A stretch of 64,000 nt of DNA. Source: UBA1431 sp002329665. GTDB taxonomy: Bacteria > Bacillota > Clostridia > Christensenellales > UBA1431. The stretch covers positions 372,001 through 436,000 of the forward strand of contig JAXGXY010000001.1 of assembly GCA_040772545.1 (NCBI GenBank), given 5' to 3'. The notes beneath the pieces are model-generated. The model was given only the letters and a program-made list of their open reading frames with translations. It was not told the origin of the DNA and did not search any database. A program made the translations under genes and the position numbers. Each line of letters starts with the position of its first letter. Position 1 is the stretch's first letter. Shown here piece by piece: positions 1-8,007 of the stretch.

Positions 1-1
1 G

Positions 2-523
2 GAACGGGGCCGCGGCTACGTGTCCGCCGACCGCAACAAGCGCGTCGGGCAGCCGATCGGCATCATCCCCGTGGATTCGATCTTCACGCCGATACGCAAG
101 GTGAACTTCACGGTCGAAAACACCCGTGTCGGTCAGATCACCGACTACGACAAGCTTACGCTCGAACTGTGGGCCAACGGCAGCATCCGCCCCGAAGAGG
201 CGGCCGCGCTGGCGGCGAAGATCCTCAACGAACACCTGATGCTCTTCATCAACCTCACCGACCATGTCGGCGACGTCGAGATCATGGTGGAGAAGGAAGA
301 GGACAAGAAAGAAAAGATACTGGAAATGACGATAGAGGAACTGGACCTGTCCGTGCGCTCGTACAACTGCCTCAAGCGCGCGGGCATCAACACGGTGGAA
401 GAACTGGTCCAAAACACGGAAGAAGACATGATGAAGGTTCGGAACCTGGGGACGAAATCGCTCGAAGAGGTTCAGAACAAATTGGCGATGTTCTCGCTGA
501 GCCTTCGCCAGAACGAGGATTGA
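2..523 (+). CDS. rpoA: DNA-directed RNA polymerase subunit alpha, C-terminal part
   Basis: This is the last 173 residues of the RNA polymerase alpha subunit; the frame is open at the left edge, so the 5' part lies outside the window. The first part is the end of the N-terminal assembly domain (ERGRGYV and FTPIRKVNFTVE are typical of it). After an acidic linker (EKEEDKKEK) comes the C-terminal domain, roughly residues 110-173, with the DNA- and activator-contacting helix-hairpin-helix region (SVRSYNCLKRAGI, then NLGTKSLEEV). The Arg in SVRS corresponds to E. coli R265, which contacts UP elements. rplQ follows 26 nt downstream, the standard order in Firmicutes. Identification is secure. Confidence 0.97.
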   Translation, partial: ERGRGYVSADRNKRVGQPIGIIPVDSIFTPIRKVNFTVENTRVGQITDYDKLTLELWANGSIRPEEAAALAAKILNEHLMLFINLTDHVGDVEIMVEKEEDKKEKILEMTIEELDLSVRSYNCLKRAGINTVEELVQNTEEDMMKVRNLGTKSLEEVQNKLAMFSLSLRQNED

Positions 524-549
524 CAACGTAAACGAGGGGGAATAGCACT

Positions 550-1059
550 ATGCCTGGATACCGCAAACTGGGCAGGGCGTCCGACCAGAGAAAGGCGATC
601 CTGCGAAACCAGGTTACCGCGCTGCTGTGGAACGGCAAGATCGTTACCACTGACGCGAGGGCGAAGGAGATACGTTCCATAGCCGAAAAGCTCATCACCA
701 TGGCCGTGAACGAGCATAAGAATACGACGACGCGCTCCAAGGCCGTCAAGGACGCGAAGGGCGCTTCCAGCATCCAGCTGACCAACGACCTGCCTTCCAG
801 GCTGGCCGCGCGCCGCAGTATCATGGCCTACCTCTACGACGTGCCCGAGCCCAAGAAGAAGGGGGAGAGCAAGGGCGACTATTTCGACCGCACGAAGGAC
901 GTGAAGCACCCCGTCGTCGAGAAGCTTTTCCGGGAGATCGCGCCCAAGTACGACAAGCGCAGGACGGATAAGGGGACGGGCGGCGGATACACCCGCATAG
1001 TGCGCATCGGTCCGCGCCGGGGCGACGCGGCGGAGATGGTCGTGCTCGAACTGGTCTGA
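550..1059 (+). CDS. rplQ: 50S ribosomal protein L17 (extended form)
   Basis: Large-subunit ribosomal protein L17. The start MPGYRKLGRASDQRKAILRN matches the conserved L17 N-terminus, and an AGGGGG ribosome binding site lies 10 nt upstream. The protein has 169 residues, against about 112-130 in most bacteria. The extra length lies between the usual core and the C-terminal strand: after YLYDVPEP there is a charged segment (KKKGESKGDYFDRTKD) before the conserved GYTRIVRIGPRRGDAAEMV end. Some clostridial L17 proteins carry such an insert, as far as I recall, so it is a possible lineage marker rather than a defect. It is cotranscribed with rpoA. Confidence 0.96.
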   Translation: MPGYRKLGRASDQRKAILRNQVTALLWNGKIVTTDARAKEIRSIAEKLITMAVNEHKNTTTRSKAVKDAKGASSIQLTNDLPSRLAARRSIMAYLYDVPEPKKKGESKGDYFDRTKDVKHPVVEKLFREIAPKYDKRRTDKGTGGGYTRIVRIGPRRGDAAEMVVLELV

Positions 1060-1176
1060 CCCTGCTTATGTAAGGAAGCATAGTTCCCAAGCTACATCAG
1101 GCTGCTGTAGTCAAAACTGGCTCTCGCGCAGCCTGAAACTATATACGGAGGTAAGTGCGGGCAACGGGGCGCGCAC

Positions 1177-2037
1177 GTGACAGCCATGCATGAACCGGCC
1201 CTGAGCTGCGAAAACGTATCCCACGTATACCAGAAAAACGACGAACTGGGCAACAGGGCGCTTACAAACGTGGATCTCGCCATCAAGAAGGGGGAGTTCG
1301 TGGCGGTCCTCGGCCACAACGGGTCGGGGAAGTCGACGCTCGCCAAGCATTTCAACGCCCTTTTGCAGCCGACCGGGGGCGTCGTCCTCGTCAAGGGCAT
1401 CGACACGCGGGACGGAAAGCGGGTCTGGGAAGTGCACCAGGCCGCGGGAATGGTTTTCCAGAACCCCGACAACCAGATCGTGGCGACCGTGGTCGAGGAA
1501 GACGTCGCCTTCGGTCCCGAGAACCTGGGGCTGGAGCCGCAGAGGATCAGGCGCCGCGTGGACGACGCCCTGGAGCGCGTGGGGCTCAAAGGTTTCGCCC
1601 GGAAGGAGCCGCATATGCTTTCCGGCGGCCAGAAGCAGCGCGTCGCCATCGCGGGCATCCTCGCGATGCGCCCCGAGATCGTCATACTCGACGAGGCCAC
1701 GGCCATGCTCGACCCCGTCGGACGCCGCGAGGTCCTCGATATCGTCAAAGGACTAAACGCCGACTTCGGCATCACCATCGTCTATATCACGCACTTCATG
1801 GAAGAGGCGCTGCACGCCTCGCGCGTGCTGGTGATGAACCGGGGCAGGATCGTGATGGACGGCCCGCCGCGCGAGATATTCACCGACGGCGCGCGCCTGA
1901 GGGCGTACGGGCTGGACGTGCCGCAGATGGTCGAACTGCGGATGCGGCTGGACGAGGCGGGCATCCGCCTGCCTCCTTCCATACTGACGGTAGAGGAGAT
2001 GGCGCGAGCGTTATGCCGATACATATCGACCACCTGA
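1177..2037 (+). CDS. ecfA1: Energy-coupling factor transporter ATPase EcfA1
   Basis: First ATPase of the group II energy-coupling factor (ECF) transporter, which powers uptake of vitamins or metal cofactors through exchangeable S components. The 286 residues show Walker A GHNGSGKS near residue 46, a Q-loop (FQNPDNQ), the ABC signature LSGGQKQR near 148, Walker B IVILDEAT near 170 and the switch His in YITH. The start is a GTG; an ATG three codons on is an alternative, and the strong GGAGG at 1147 is rather far from either. It overlaps ecfA2 by 25 nt, so the two are translationally coupled. No S component is encoded here, as expected for a shared module. Confidence 0.95.
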   Translation: MTAMHEPALSCENVSHVYQKNDELGNRALTNVDLAIKKGEFVAVLGHNGSGKSTLAKHFNALLQPTGGVVLVKGIDTRDGKRVWEVHQAAGMVFQNPDNQIVATVVEEDVAFGPENLGLEPQRIRRRVDDALERVGLKGFARKEPHMLSGGQKQRVAIAGILAMRPEIVILDEATAMLDPVGRREVLDIVKGLNADFGITIVYITHFMEEALHASRVLVMNRGRIVMDGPPREIFTDGARLRAYGLDVPQMVELRMRLDEAGIRLPPSILTVEEMARALCRYISTT

Positions 2038-2879
2038 CACATATCTATATGCCCGGCACGTCCTATGAAACGCTGGCCGTCGACGACGTGACGCTCGCCA
2101 TCGAGGACGGCGAGCTTTTCGGCCTGATCGGGCACACGGGATCGGGCAAGACCACGCTCGTCCAGCACATCAACGGGCTTTTAAAGCCTGCCAGGGGAAG
2201 CGTTCACGTTAACGGCATCGAGGTCTCGGCGCCGAAAGTCGAGCGTAAAAAGCTGGTCGCCACGGTGGGGCTGGTCTTCCAGTACCCCGAATACCAGCTT
2301 TTCGAGGAGACGGTGTACAAGGACATCGCGTTCGGCCCCGCCAACCTGGGCCTTGACGAAGAAGAGGTGAGGGAGCGCGTACAGGAGGCCGCGCGCCTGA
2401 TGGAACTCGACCTGGGGGCGCTGGGGGACAAGTCGCCCTTCGACCTGTCGGGCGGGGAGAAGCGCAGGGTCGCGCTGTGCGGCGTGATCGCGATGCGCCC
2501 GTCCGTGCTGATCCTGGACGAACCGATCGCGGGGCTGGACCCGCGCGGGCGTGACGGCATCATCCGGCTGATCCGGCAGCTGAACACGCAGGGCGGGTTC
2601 ACGATCATTATGGTGTCCCACAGCATGGACGACGTGGCGCGCCTGTGCGGCCGGATCGGGGTGATGCACGACGGCCGGATCGTGAAGACAGGCACGCCCG
2701 CCGAGGTTTTCGGGGAACCGGAAACGCTGGAAGCGCTGGGCCTGGACGTGCCGCAGATACGCAAACTCGCCGGCGCGCTGTCGAAACAGGGGTTCAGGGT
2801 CCCGCCGGACGTGCTGGACCCCGAGGTGTTCTGCAGCTTTTTCGTGGAGAGGGTGCGCCATAAATGCTCAAGAACATAG
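2013..2879 (+). CDS. ecfA2: Energy-coupling factor transporter ATPase EcfA2
   Basis: Second ATPase of the ECF module, forming a heterodimer with EcfA1 that couples to EcfT at the inner face of the membrane. The 288 residues carry Walker A GHTGSGKTT, the Q-loop FQYPEYQLFEE (typical of EcfA2), the signature LSGGEKRR, Walker B VLILDEPIAGLD and the switch His in MVSHS. The ATG lies within the end of ecfA1 in another frame, and the 3' end overlaps ecfT by 16 nt, so ecfA1-ecfA2-ecfT form one tightly coupled unit. Confidence 0.95.
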   Translation: MPIHIDHLTHIYMPGTSYETLAVDDVTLAIEDGELFGLIGHTGSGKTTLVQHINGLLKPARGSVHVNGIEVSAPKVERKKLVATVGLVFQYPEYQLFEETVYKDIAFGPANLGLDEEEVRERVQEAARLMELDLGALGDKSPFDLSGGEKRRVALCGVIAMRPSVLILDEPIAGLDPRGRDGIIRLIRQLNTQGGFTIIMVSHSMDDVARLCGRIGVMHDGRIVKTGTPAEVFGEPETLEALGLDVPQIRKLAGALSKQGFRVPPDVLDPEVFCSFFVERVRHKCSRT

Positions 2880-3658
2880 CGATAGGCCAGTATTATAACG
2901 CGGATTCGCCCGTCCACCTGCTGGACCCGAGGGTCAAGGTGGTGCTGACCGCCGCGTTCATCACGATGGTGTTTTTCGTGAAGAACTACTGGGGGTACGC
3001 TGCGCTGTTGATGTTCGTCTGCTTTTTGAGCGTTATTTCCAACGTCCCGCCGAGGGTGCTTATAAAGACCCTCAAACCGATGTTCTATATCCTCGTCTTC
3101 ACCTTCATCCTCAACCTCCTGTTCATGCAGGGCGAGAAGGTGATTTTCTCGCTTTGGTTCATCCGCGTCACCGAGGAAGGGCTGAACCAGGCTGTGTTCC
3201 TTGCGCTCAGGCTCCTGTTCCTGGTCGCGGGCGCGTCGTTTCTCACGCTGACCACCTCGCCCATCGAACTCACCGACGCCCTGGAACGGCTGATGAAACC
3301 GCTGACGGTGTTCCGGTTCCCCGCGCACGAACTCGCGATGATGATGAGCATCGCGCTCAGGTTCATCCCGACGCTCCTGGACGAGGCCGACAAGATCATG
3401 AAGGCGCAGGCCTCGCGCGGCGCCGATTTCGAGTCGGGCAACATCATGCAGCGTGCGAGGAACATGCTCCCCCTGCTCATTCCCCTGTTTATCAGCGCTT
3501 TCAGGCGGGCCGACGAGCTCGCGCTCGCGATGGAGTCCCGGTGCTACCGCGGCGGGAAGGGGCGCACGCGCATGAAGGTCCTGAGGATGGGCGCACGCGA
3601 CGCCGCGGCGACGGTGTTGGTGGCGGGCCTGTTTACCGGGATCGTACTGTGGGGTTGA
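2864..3658 (+). CDS. ecfT: Energy-coupling factor transporter transmembrane protein EcfT
   Basis: Membrane scaffold of the ECF transporter. The 264 residues contain several hydrophobic segments (around residues 28-60, 70-90, 115-135 and at the C-terminus). The two short Ala-Arg-Gly-type coupling motifs that EcfT uses to contact its ATPases appear as QASRGADF and MESRCYRGG; the second is a slight variant. The protein belongs to the CbiQ/BioN family. It overlaps ecfA2 upstream and truA starts 6 nt after its stop, so truA is probably part of the same transcript. Confidence 0.94.
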   Translation: MLKNIAIGQYYNADSPVHLLDPRVKVVLTAAFITMVFFVKNYWGYAALLMFVCFLSVISNVPPRVLIKTLKPMFYILVFTFILNLLFMQGEKVIFSLWFIRVTEEGLNQAVFLALRLLFLVAGASFLTLTTSPIELTDALERLMKPLTVFRFPAHELAMMMSIALRFIPTLLDEADKIMKAQASRGADFESGNIMQRARNMLPLLIPLFISAFRRADELALAMESRCYRGGKGRTRMKVLRMGARDAAATVLVAGLFTGIVLWG

Positions 3659-3664
3659 TGAGAT

Positions 3665-4495
3665 ATGCCGAGGATCAGGATGGTACTCGAATACGAAGGG
3701 ACGAACTACGCGGGCTGGCAGAGGCAGCATAACGCCCGGACCGTGCAGCAGGCGGTCGAGGAGGCGCTTTTTTCGGTGACTGGGGAGCGCATCGCCGTGT
3801 ATGCGTCGGGACGGACCGACAGCGCGGTGCACGCGCTCGGGCAGGTGGCGCATTTCGATACCGAAGCGCGCATGAGCCCGGAGAAATTCGCTTTCGCGCT
3901 CAATACCCATCTGCCCCCGGACGTCCGCGTGCTGGACACGCAGCGGGTGCGCGACGGTTTCCACGCGCGCTACGATGCCAAGGGAAAGCTCTACCGCTAC
4001 GGCATCCACAACGCGCCGCACGCGAGCGCGATCCACAGGAACACGCGCCTGCACGTGCACAGGCCGCTGGACGTTGCGGCGATGCGCGAAGCGGCGCGGC
4101 TGGTGATTGGCACGCACGATTTTGCCGCGTTCCAGGCCGCCGGGGCGGCCAGGAAGACCACGGTGCGCACCGTGACGCGCTCGGAAGTCCTCAAGGACGG
4201 GGCGCTGGTGTCCTACGAGATCGCGGGCAGCGGTTTCCTTTATAACATGGTGCGCATCATCGCGGGCACGCTCATCGAAGTCGGCCTGGGACGCAGGCCT
4301 CCCGACACCGTATCTGCGGCGCTCGCGGGGCGTAAGCGCACGCTGGCGGGCCCTACGGCGCCGGCGCACGGCCTGACGCTCGTGCGCGTCTTCTACGATG
4401 CGCTGACGGGAGAAAACTTGGACCAAACCCTTGACGATGGGAACCGGATTCTATATAATAAAAGTCGCGTCGTTCCGGATACGGGCCCCGGTTAA
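3665..4495 (+). CDS. truA: tRNA pseudouridine(38-40) synthase TruA
   Basis: Converts U38-U40 in the tRNA anticodon stem to pseudouridine. The N-terminal YEGTNYAGWQRQ motif and the catalytic Asp in SGRTDSAVHALGQ (about residue 52) are intact; KLYRYGI and GSGFLYNMVRI are further family motifs. At 276 residues it is slightly long: the last ~25 residues (NLDQTLDDGNRILYNKSR) lie past the usual end, and the DNA encoding them contains a good promoter for rplM, so the extension may simply be read through that promoter. Confidence 0.95.
   Translation: MPRIRMVLEYEGTNYAGWQRQHNARTVQQAVEEALFSVTGERIAVYASGRTDSAVHALGQVAHFDTEARMSPEKFAFALNTHLPPDVRVLDTQRVRDGFHARYDAKGKLYRYGIHNAPHASAIHRNTRLHVHRPLDVAAMREAARLVIGTHDFAAFQAAGAARKTTVRTVTRSEVLKDGALVSYEIAGSGFLYNMVRIIAGTLIEVGLGRRPPDTVSAALAGRKRTLAGPTAPAHGLTLVRVFYDALTGENLDQTLDDGNRILYNKSRVVPDTGPG
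4431..4459 (+). promoter_or_regulatory. Sigma-A-type promoter for rplM-rpsI, inside truA
   Basis: TTGACG at 4431-4436 and TATAAT at 4454-4459 are separated by exactly 17 nt. Transcription would begin near 4466, about 80 nt before the rplM start. The promoter lies inside the 3' end of truA and would let rplM-rpsI be expressed independently of the ecf-truA transcript. Confidence 0.75.
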
Positions 4496-4548
4496 AAACG
4501 ATGCGTTCTAAGCATTTGTACGTGCCACACAGGAGGAGCAGCATATAC

Positions 4549-4977
4549 ATGAAGACATATATGGCAAAACCGGAGACGGTGGAACGAAACTGGTTCGTCG
4601 TCGACGCCGAGGGCAAAGTGCTCGGGCGCCTCGCGTCGGAGATAGCCACCATCCTCCGGGGCAAACATAAACCGACGTTTACGCCGCATGTGGACTGCGG
4701 CGATCATGTGATCGTCATCAACGCGGAGAAGGTCAGGGTGACGGGGAACAAGGCGGACCAGAAGCTTTACCGCCGGCACTCGACGTATCCCGGCGGCCTC
4801 AAGGAAGTCCCCTACAGGCGGATGATGGAAAGAAAACCGGAGTTCATCCTGTACGAAGCCGTCCGCGGCATGCTGCCGCACAACAGCCTGGGGCGGAAGA
4901 TGATCAAGAAACTCCGCGTTTATAAGGGCGGCCAGCACAAGCACCAGGCGCAGTGCCCCAAGGCGATCGAACTATGA
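4549..4977 (+). CDS. rplM: 50S ribosomal protein L13
   Basis: Large-subunit ribosomal protein L13, 142 residues, the usual length. The start chosen is the ATG giving MKTYMAKPETVERNW, preceded by GGAGG at 4532; a frame-open ATG at 4501 would add 16 unrelated residues and has no ribosome binding site. Conserved elements include WFVVDAEGKVLGRLAS, HVDCGDHVIVINAEKV and MLPHNSLGR. It is paired with rpsI 22 nt downstream, as in nearly all bacteria. Confidence 0.97.
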   Translation: MKTYMAKPETVERNWFVVDAEGKVLGRLASEIATILRGKHKPTFTPHVDCGDHVIVINAEKVRVTGNKADQKLYRRHSTYPGGLKEVPYRRMMERKPEFILYEAVRGMLPHNSLGRKMIKKLRVYKGGQHKHQAQCPKAIEL

Positions 4978-4999
4978 TTCTTCGAAAGGAACGTAAGAT

Positions 5000-5392
5000 A
5001 TGGCAGTCGTAGAATATATCGGTACCGGCAGGAGAAAAGAGTCCGTTGCCAGGGTGCGTCTGTTGCCCGGCGACGGCAAAATCACGATAAACAACCGCGG
5101 GATCGACGATTATTTCGGGATGGAAACGCTCAAGATGATCGTGAGGGCGCCGATGGCGGCCACGGAAACGCTGGGCAAGTTCGACGTCAAGGTCAACGTC
5201 GTGGGCGGAGGCTTTACGGGGCAGGCGGGCGCCATCCGTCACGGCATAGCCCGCGCGCTTCTCAAGGCCGACGAAGAGCTCAAGCCGACGTTGCGCAAAG
5301 GCGGATACCTCACGAGGGACCCGAGGATGAAGGAACGCAAGAAGTACGGCCTCAAGGCCGCGCGCAGAGCGCCCCAGTTCTCCAAGCGCTGA
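5000..5392 (+). CDS. rpsI: 30S ribosomal protein S9
   Basis: Small-subunit ribosomal protein S9, 130 residues, typical length. The start MAVVEYIGTGRRKESVARVR is conserved, as are GGGFTGQAGAIRHGIARAL and the basic C-terminal tail ending QFSKR, which reaches the P-site tRNA in known ribosome structures. AAAGGA lies upstream of the ATG. An intrinsic terminator follows 16 nt after the stop, ending the rplM-rpsI unit. Confidence 0.97.
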   Translation: MAVVEYIGTGRRKESVARVRLLPGDGKITINNRGIDDYFGMETLKMIVRAPMAATETLGKFDVKVNVVGGGFTGQAGAIRHGIARALLKADEELKPTLRKGGYLTRDPRMKERKKYGLKAARRAPQFSKR

Positions 5393-5408
5393 TTCATCGA
5401 TGCAAACG

Positions 5409-5435
5409 AAGGACGCTTCAACGCGTCCTTTTATT
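5409..5435 (+). terminator. Intrinsic terminator after rpsI
   Basis: An 8-bp stem AAGGACGC/GCGTCCTT with a 6-nt loop (TTCAAC) is followed by TTATTCTT. It closes the rplM-rpsI transcript. Confidence 0.8.
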
Positions 5436-5553
5436 CTTGAAAATCGCGTGTTTGCCGCCGCTTACGCCGGCAAAAGGGCGCGGCGCATCCTTCTGACTTA
5501 ATCGCGGGCAAAGGGTTATGGATAATACAAACGCGCGTTTGGAGGTGGACACA

Positions 5554-6471
5554 ATGTACGACGTCATCATCATCGGCGGCGGGCCGGCAGGCCTCACCGC
5601 CGGCATGTACGCCTGTAGGTCGGGGCTGGAGACCGTCCTGTACGAGGCGATGTTTCCCGGGGGACAGCTGGCCAAGGCAACTTCGCTCGAAAACGTCCCC
5701 GGTTTCAGCGAAGGCATATCGGGGCCGGATTTCGCCATGCAGCTCGAGCAGCAGGCGACGCGGTTCGGGCTGAAAATCGAGTACGACGCGGTCAACGAGA
5801 TCGACGTCACGTCGGACGTGAAGAAGGTCATGACTTCGGCCGGGAAGACGGAAGAATCGAAAGCGTTGATCATCTGCTCGGGCCTGAGCCAGGGAAAGCT
5901 GATGGTGGACGGGGAAGACCGCCTGACGGGGCGGGGCGTATCGACCTGCGCCACCTGCGACGGCGCCCTGTTCAAGGGGCGCGTGACCGTGGTGGTCGGC
6001 GCGGGAAACACCGCCGTCAACGACGTGCTGTATCTTGCGCCGCTCTGTCCTAAGGTGTATCTCGTGCACAGGGGCGGCGCCGTGCAGGCCAAACCGGAAC
6101 TGTTAAGCGCCATGGCCGCGCTCGACAATGTCGAGACGGTGCCCGAGAGCGTCGTCGCAGGCCTTGTCGGGGAAGACAGCCTGCAGGCCGTACGGGTCAG
6201 GGGCATCAGCGGCGGGGAAGAGCGCACGATCGAAGCCGAAGGCCTGTTCGTGGCGGTGGGATCGTTCCCCAACACCGGTTTTCTGGCCGGCAAGGTCGCG
6301 CTCAGCGAAAAAGGCGCCGTCATAACGGACGAGTACATGCGCACCAATGTCCCCGGCGTAATGGCGGCGGGAGACGTCCGTGACAAGCCGCTCAGGCAGG
6401 TCGTGACCGCCGCGTCGGACGGTGCGATCGCGGCCAACTCGGCCAAGCAATACATCTCACAAAAGCGGTAA
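5554..6471 (+). CDS. trxB: Thioredoxin-reductase-like flavoprotein with altered NAD(P)H site
   Basis: FAD-dependent disulfide reductase of the thioredoxin reductase family, 305 residues. The FAD-binding GGGPAGL motif is at the N-terminus, the redox-active CATC is at residues 132-135, and the second FAD motif is seen as MAAGDVRDKPLRQV. The second Rossmann motif is GAGNTAVND, and the NADPH 2'-phosphate motif HRRxxxR is replaced by HRGGAVQ (from residue 172), so both key arginines after HR are missing. It may therefore use NADH, or receive electrons from ferredoxin or reduced flavin as some clostridial homologues do. The start at 5554 is preceded by GGAGGT; an upstream in-frame ATG at 5518 lacks one. 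No thioredoxin gene is adjacent. Confidence 0.85.
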   Translation: MYDVIIIGGGPAGLTAGMYACRSGLETVLYEAMFPGGQLAKATSLENVPGFSEGISGPDFAMQLEQQATRFGLKIEYDAVNEIDVTSDVKKVMTSAGKTEESKALIICSGLSQGKLMVDGEDRLTGRGVSTCATCDGALFKGRVTVVVGAGNTAVNDVLYLAPLCPKVYLVHRGGAVQAKPELLSAMAALDNVETVPESVVAGLVGEDSLQAVRVRGISGGEERTIEAEGLFVAVGSFPNTGFLAGKVALSEKGAVITDEYMRTNVPGVMAAGDVRDKPLRQVVTAASDGAIAANSAKQYISQKR

Positions 6472-6517
6472 CAATCGGATACAAATGGATACGGGTATAG
6501 GTTGAGGGGGATATGAA

Positions 6518-7870
6518 GTGGGGAAAATCTTTGGCACCGACGGTGTGCGGGGGATCGTGAACAGGGACCTGTCCTGTGAGCTCGCCTTTAACATCGGTGT
6601 TGCCGGGGCCTATGCGCTCACAGACGGGGACCAGGGCAGGCGCGAGCGCATCTTGATCGGCAGGGACACGCGCGTATCCTGCGACATGCTCGAAGGCGCG
6701 CTCGTGGCCGGAATCTGTTCTCTCGGTGCGCAGGCGGTCTGCGTGGGCGTGCTGCCCACACCGGCGCTCGCCTACCTCACGCGCCACCTGGACGCGGATG
6801 CGGGCGTGATGATCTCGGCCTCGCACAATCCGGTGGAATACAACGGGATAAAATGGGTCGACAAGAACGGGTTCAAGCTCCCCGACGAGATGGAGGAGCG
6901 CATCGAGCGGATTATCTCGGCCGGCATCGGGAACCTCCCGCGTCCGACGGGGACCAAAGTCGGTCGCATCGTCCACCGCGAGAACTGCATCGACGACTAC
7001 ATCGATTTCCTCGTCGCCACCACCGACGTGCGCCTGGACGGGTTCAAAATCGTCCTGGACTGCGCCAACGGCGCGGCGTACGAGGCGGCGCCCCGCGTTT
7101 TCCGGCGGCTGGGCGCCGACGTCGTCGCATACGGCAACAAGCCCGACGGCACGAACATCAACGAGAACTGCGGTTCGACCCACCCGCAGAACCTGCAGGG
7201 GTGGGTGGTCGAAAACGGCGCGGACATCGGCCTCGCCTTCGACGGGGACGCCGACCGGCTCATCGCGGTCGACGCCGGGGGGCACGTGGTCGACGGCGAC
7301 CGCGTGATGGCCATCTGCGCGCTGGACATGAAACGCCGGGGGCTATTAAAGCACGACACGCTGGTGACGACGGTGATGAGCAACCTGGGTCTCGAACTCG
7401 CTATGCGCGACGCGGGGATACGCCTTGTCAAGACCAGCGTGGGGGACCGGTACGTGCTCGAGCACATGCTAAAGAGCGGGTGCAACCTGGGCGGCGAGCA
7501 GTCGGGGCACATCATCTTCCTGGACCACAGCACGACGGGCGACGGCATCCTCACCGCGCTCCAGCTTCTTTCGGCCGTCGTGCGCAGCGGCAGGACGCTT
7601 AAGGAGCTTTCGGCCCTGATGACGGTCTTCCCGCAGGTGCTGGTCAACGCGCGCGTGGACGATTCGCGCAAGAAAGCGTACGAGAACGATCCGGAGATCT
7701 GTCTGAGGATCGACCATATCGTCAAGAAATACCGCGGCCGGGGGCGCGTGCTGATAAGGCCGTCGGGTACGGAACCGCTGGTGCGGGTGATGATCGAGGG
7801 CGAGGACGAAAAAGACGCGCGCGAGGAGGCGCTGGCGCTGGCCGCCTTCATCGAAGAGCGCCTGAGATAA
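6518..7870 (+). CDS. glmM: Phosphoglucosamine mutase
   Basis: Interconverts glucosamine-6-phosphate and glucosamine-1-phosphate, the entry to UDP-GlcNAc for peptidoglycan. The 450 residues start MGKIFGTDGVRG; the phosphoserine loop is ISASHNPVEYNG with the catalytic Ser at about residue 102, the metal-binding loop is FDGDADR, the sugar loop is GGEQSGH, and the phosphate loop is RPSGTEPLVRVM. The start is a GTG preceded by GAGGGGG. In many Firmicutes glmM follows cdaA-cdaR directly, but here those genes are about 5 kb downstream, with other genes between. Two hairpins follow the stop codon. Confidence 0.96.
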   Translation: MGKIFGTDGVRGIVNRDLSCELAFNIGVAGAYALTDGDQGRRERILIGRDTRVSCDMLEGALVAGICSLGAQAVCVGVLPTPALAYLTRHLDADAGVMISASHNPVEYNGIKWVDKNGFKLPDEMEERIERIISAGIGNLPRPTGTKVGRIVHRENCIDDYIDFLVATTDVRLDGFKIVLDCANGAAYEAAPRVFRRLGADVVAYGNKPDGTNINENCGSTHPQNLQGWVVENGADIGLAFDGDADRLIAVDAGGHVVDGDRVMAICALDMKRRGLLKHDTLVTTVMSNLGLELAMRDAGIRLVKTSVGDRYVLEHMLKSGCNLGGEQSGHIIFLDHSTTGDGILTALQLLSAVVRSGRTLKELSALMTVFPQVLVNARVDDSRKKAYENDPEICLRIDHIVKKYRGRGRVLIRPSGTEPLVRVMIEGEDEKDAREEALALAAFIEERLR

Positions 7871-7918
7871 ATCATATGGTCAAACCTTATTAGGCCTGTC
7901 ATCAGTTTCGGAAGGTTT

Positions 7919-7945
7919 AAACGGCGCTGGTCGGCGCCGTTTCAT
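7919..7945 (+). terminator. Hairpin after glmM
   Basis: A perfect 9-bp stem AAACGGCGC/GCGCCGTTT with a 6-nt loop is followed only by CAT, so the U-tract is poor. It probably acts together with the stronger hairpin just downstream. Confidence 0.5.
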
Positions 7946-7962
7946 ATTTGTTGGATTTGCAT

Positions 7963-7996
7963 AAAGACACGCACCGGTCGGTGCGCGTCTTTTTTT
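7963..7996. terminator. Bidirectional terminator between glmM and malic enzyme gene
   Basis: AAAGAC-A-CGCACC pairs with GGTGCG-C-GTCTTT (one mismatch) around a GGTC loop, flanked by a T-run on the + strand and an A-run start on the other side. It lies between two convergent genes and could end both transcripts. Confidence 0.75.
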
Positions 7997-8007
7997 GATT
8001 AGTGTTT

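Noticed and set aside
2204..4426. 740-codon open frame on the - strand
   Set aside because: It lies opposite ecfA2, ecfT and truA, which are clearly real. Its sequence is low in hydrophobic order and rich in Arg, His and Asp, as expected from antisense reading of high-GC codons.
5451..5474. Inverted repeat TTTGCCG/CGGCAAA upstream of trxB
   Set aside because: No U-tract follows and no partner copy was seen, so I do not call it a terminator or operator.
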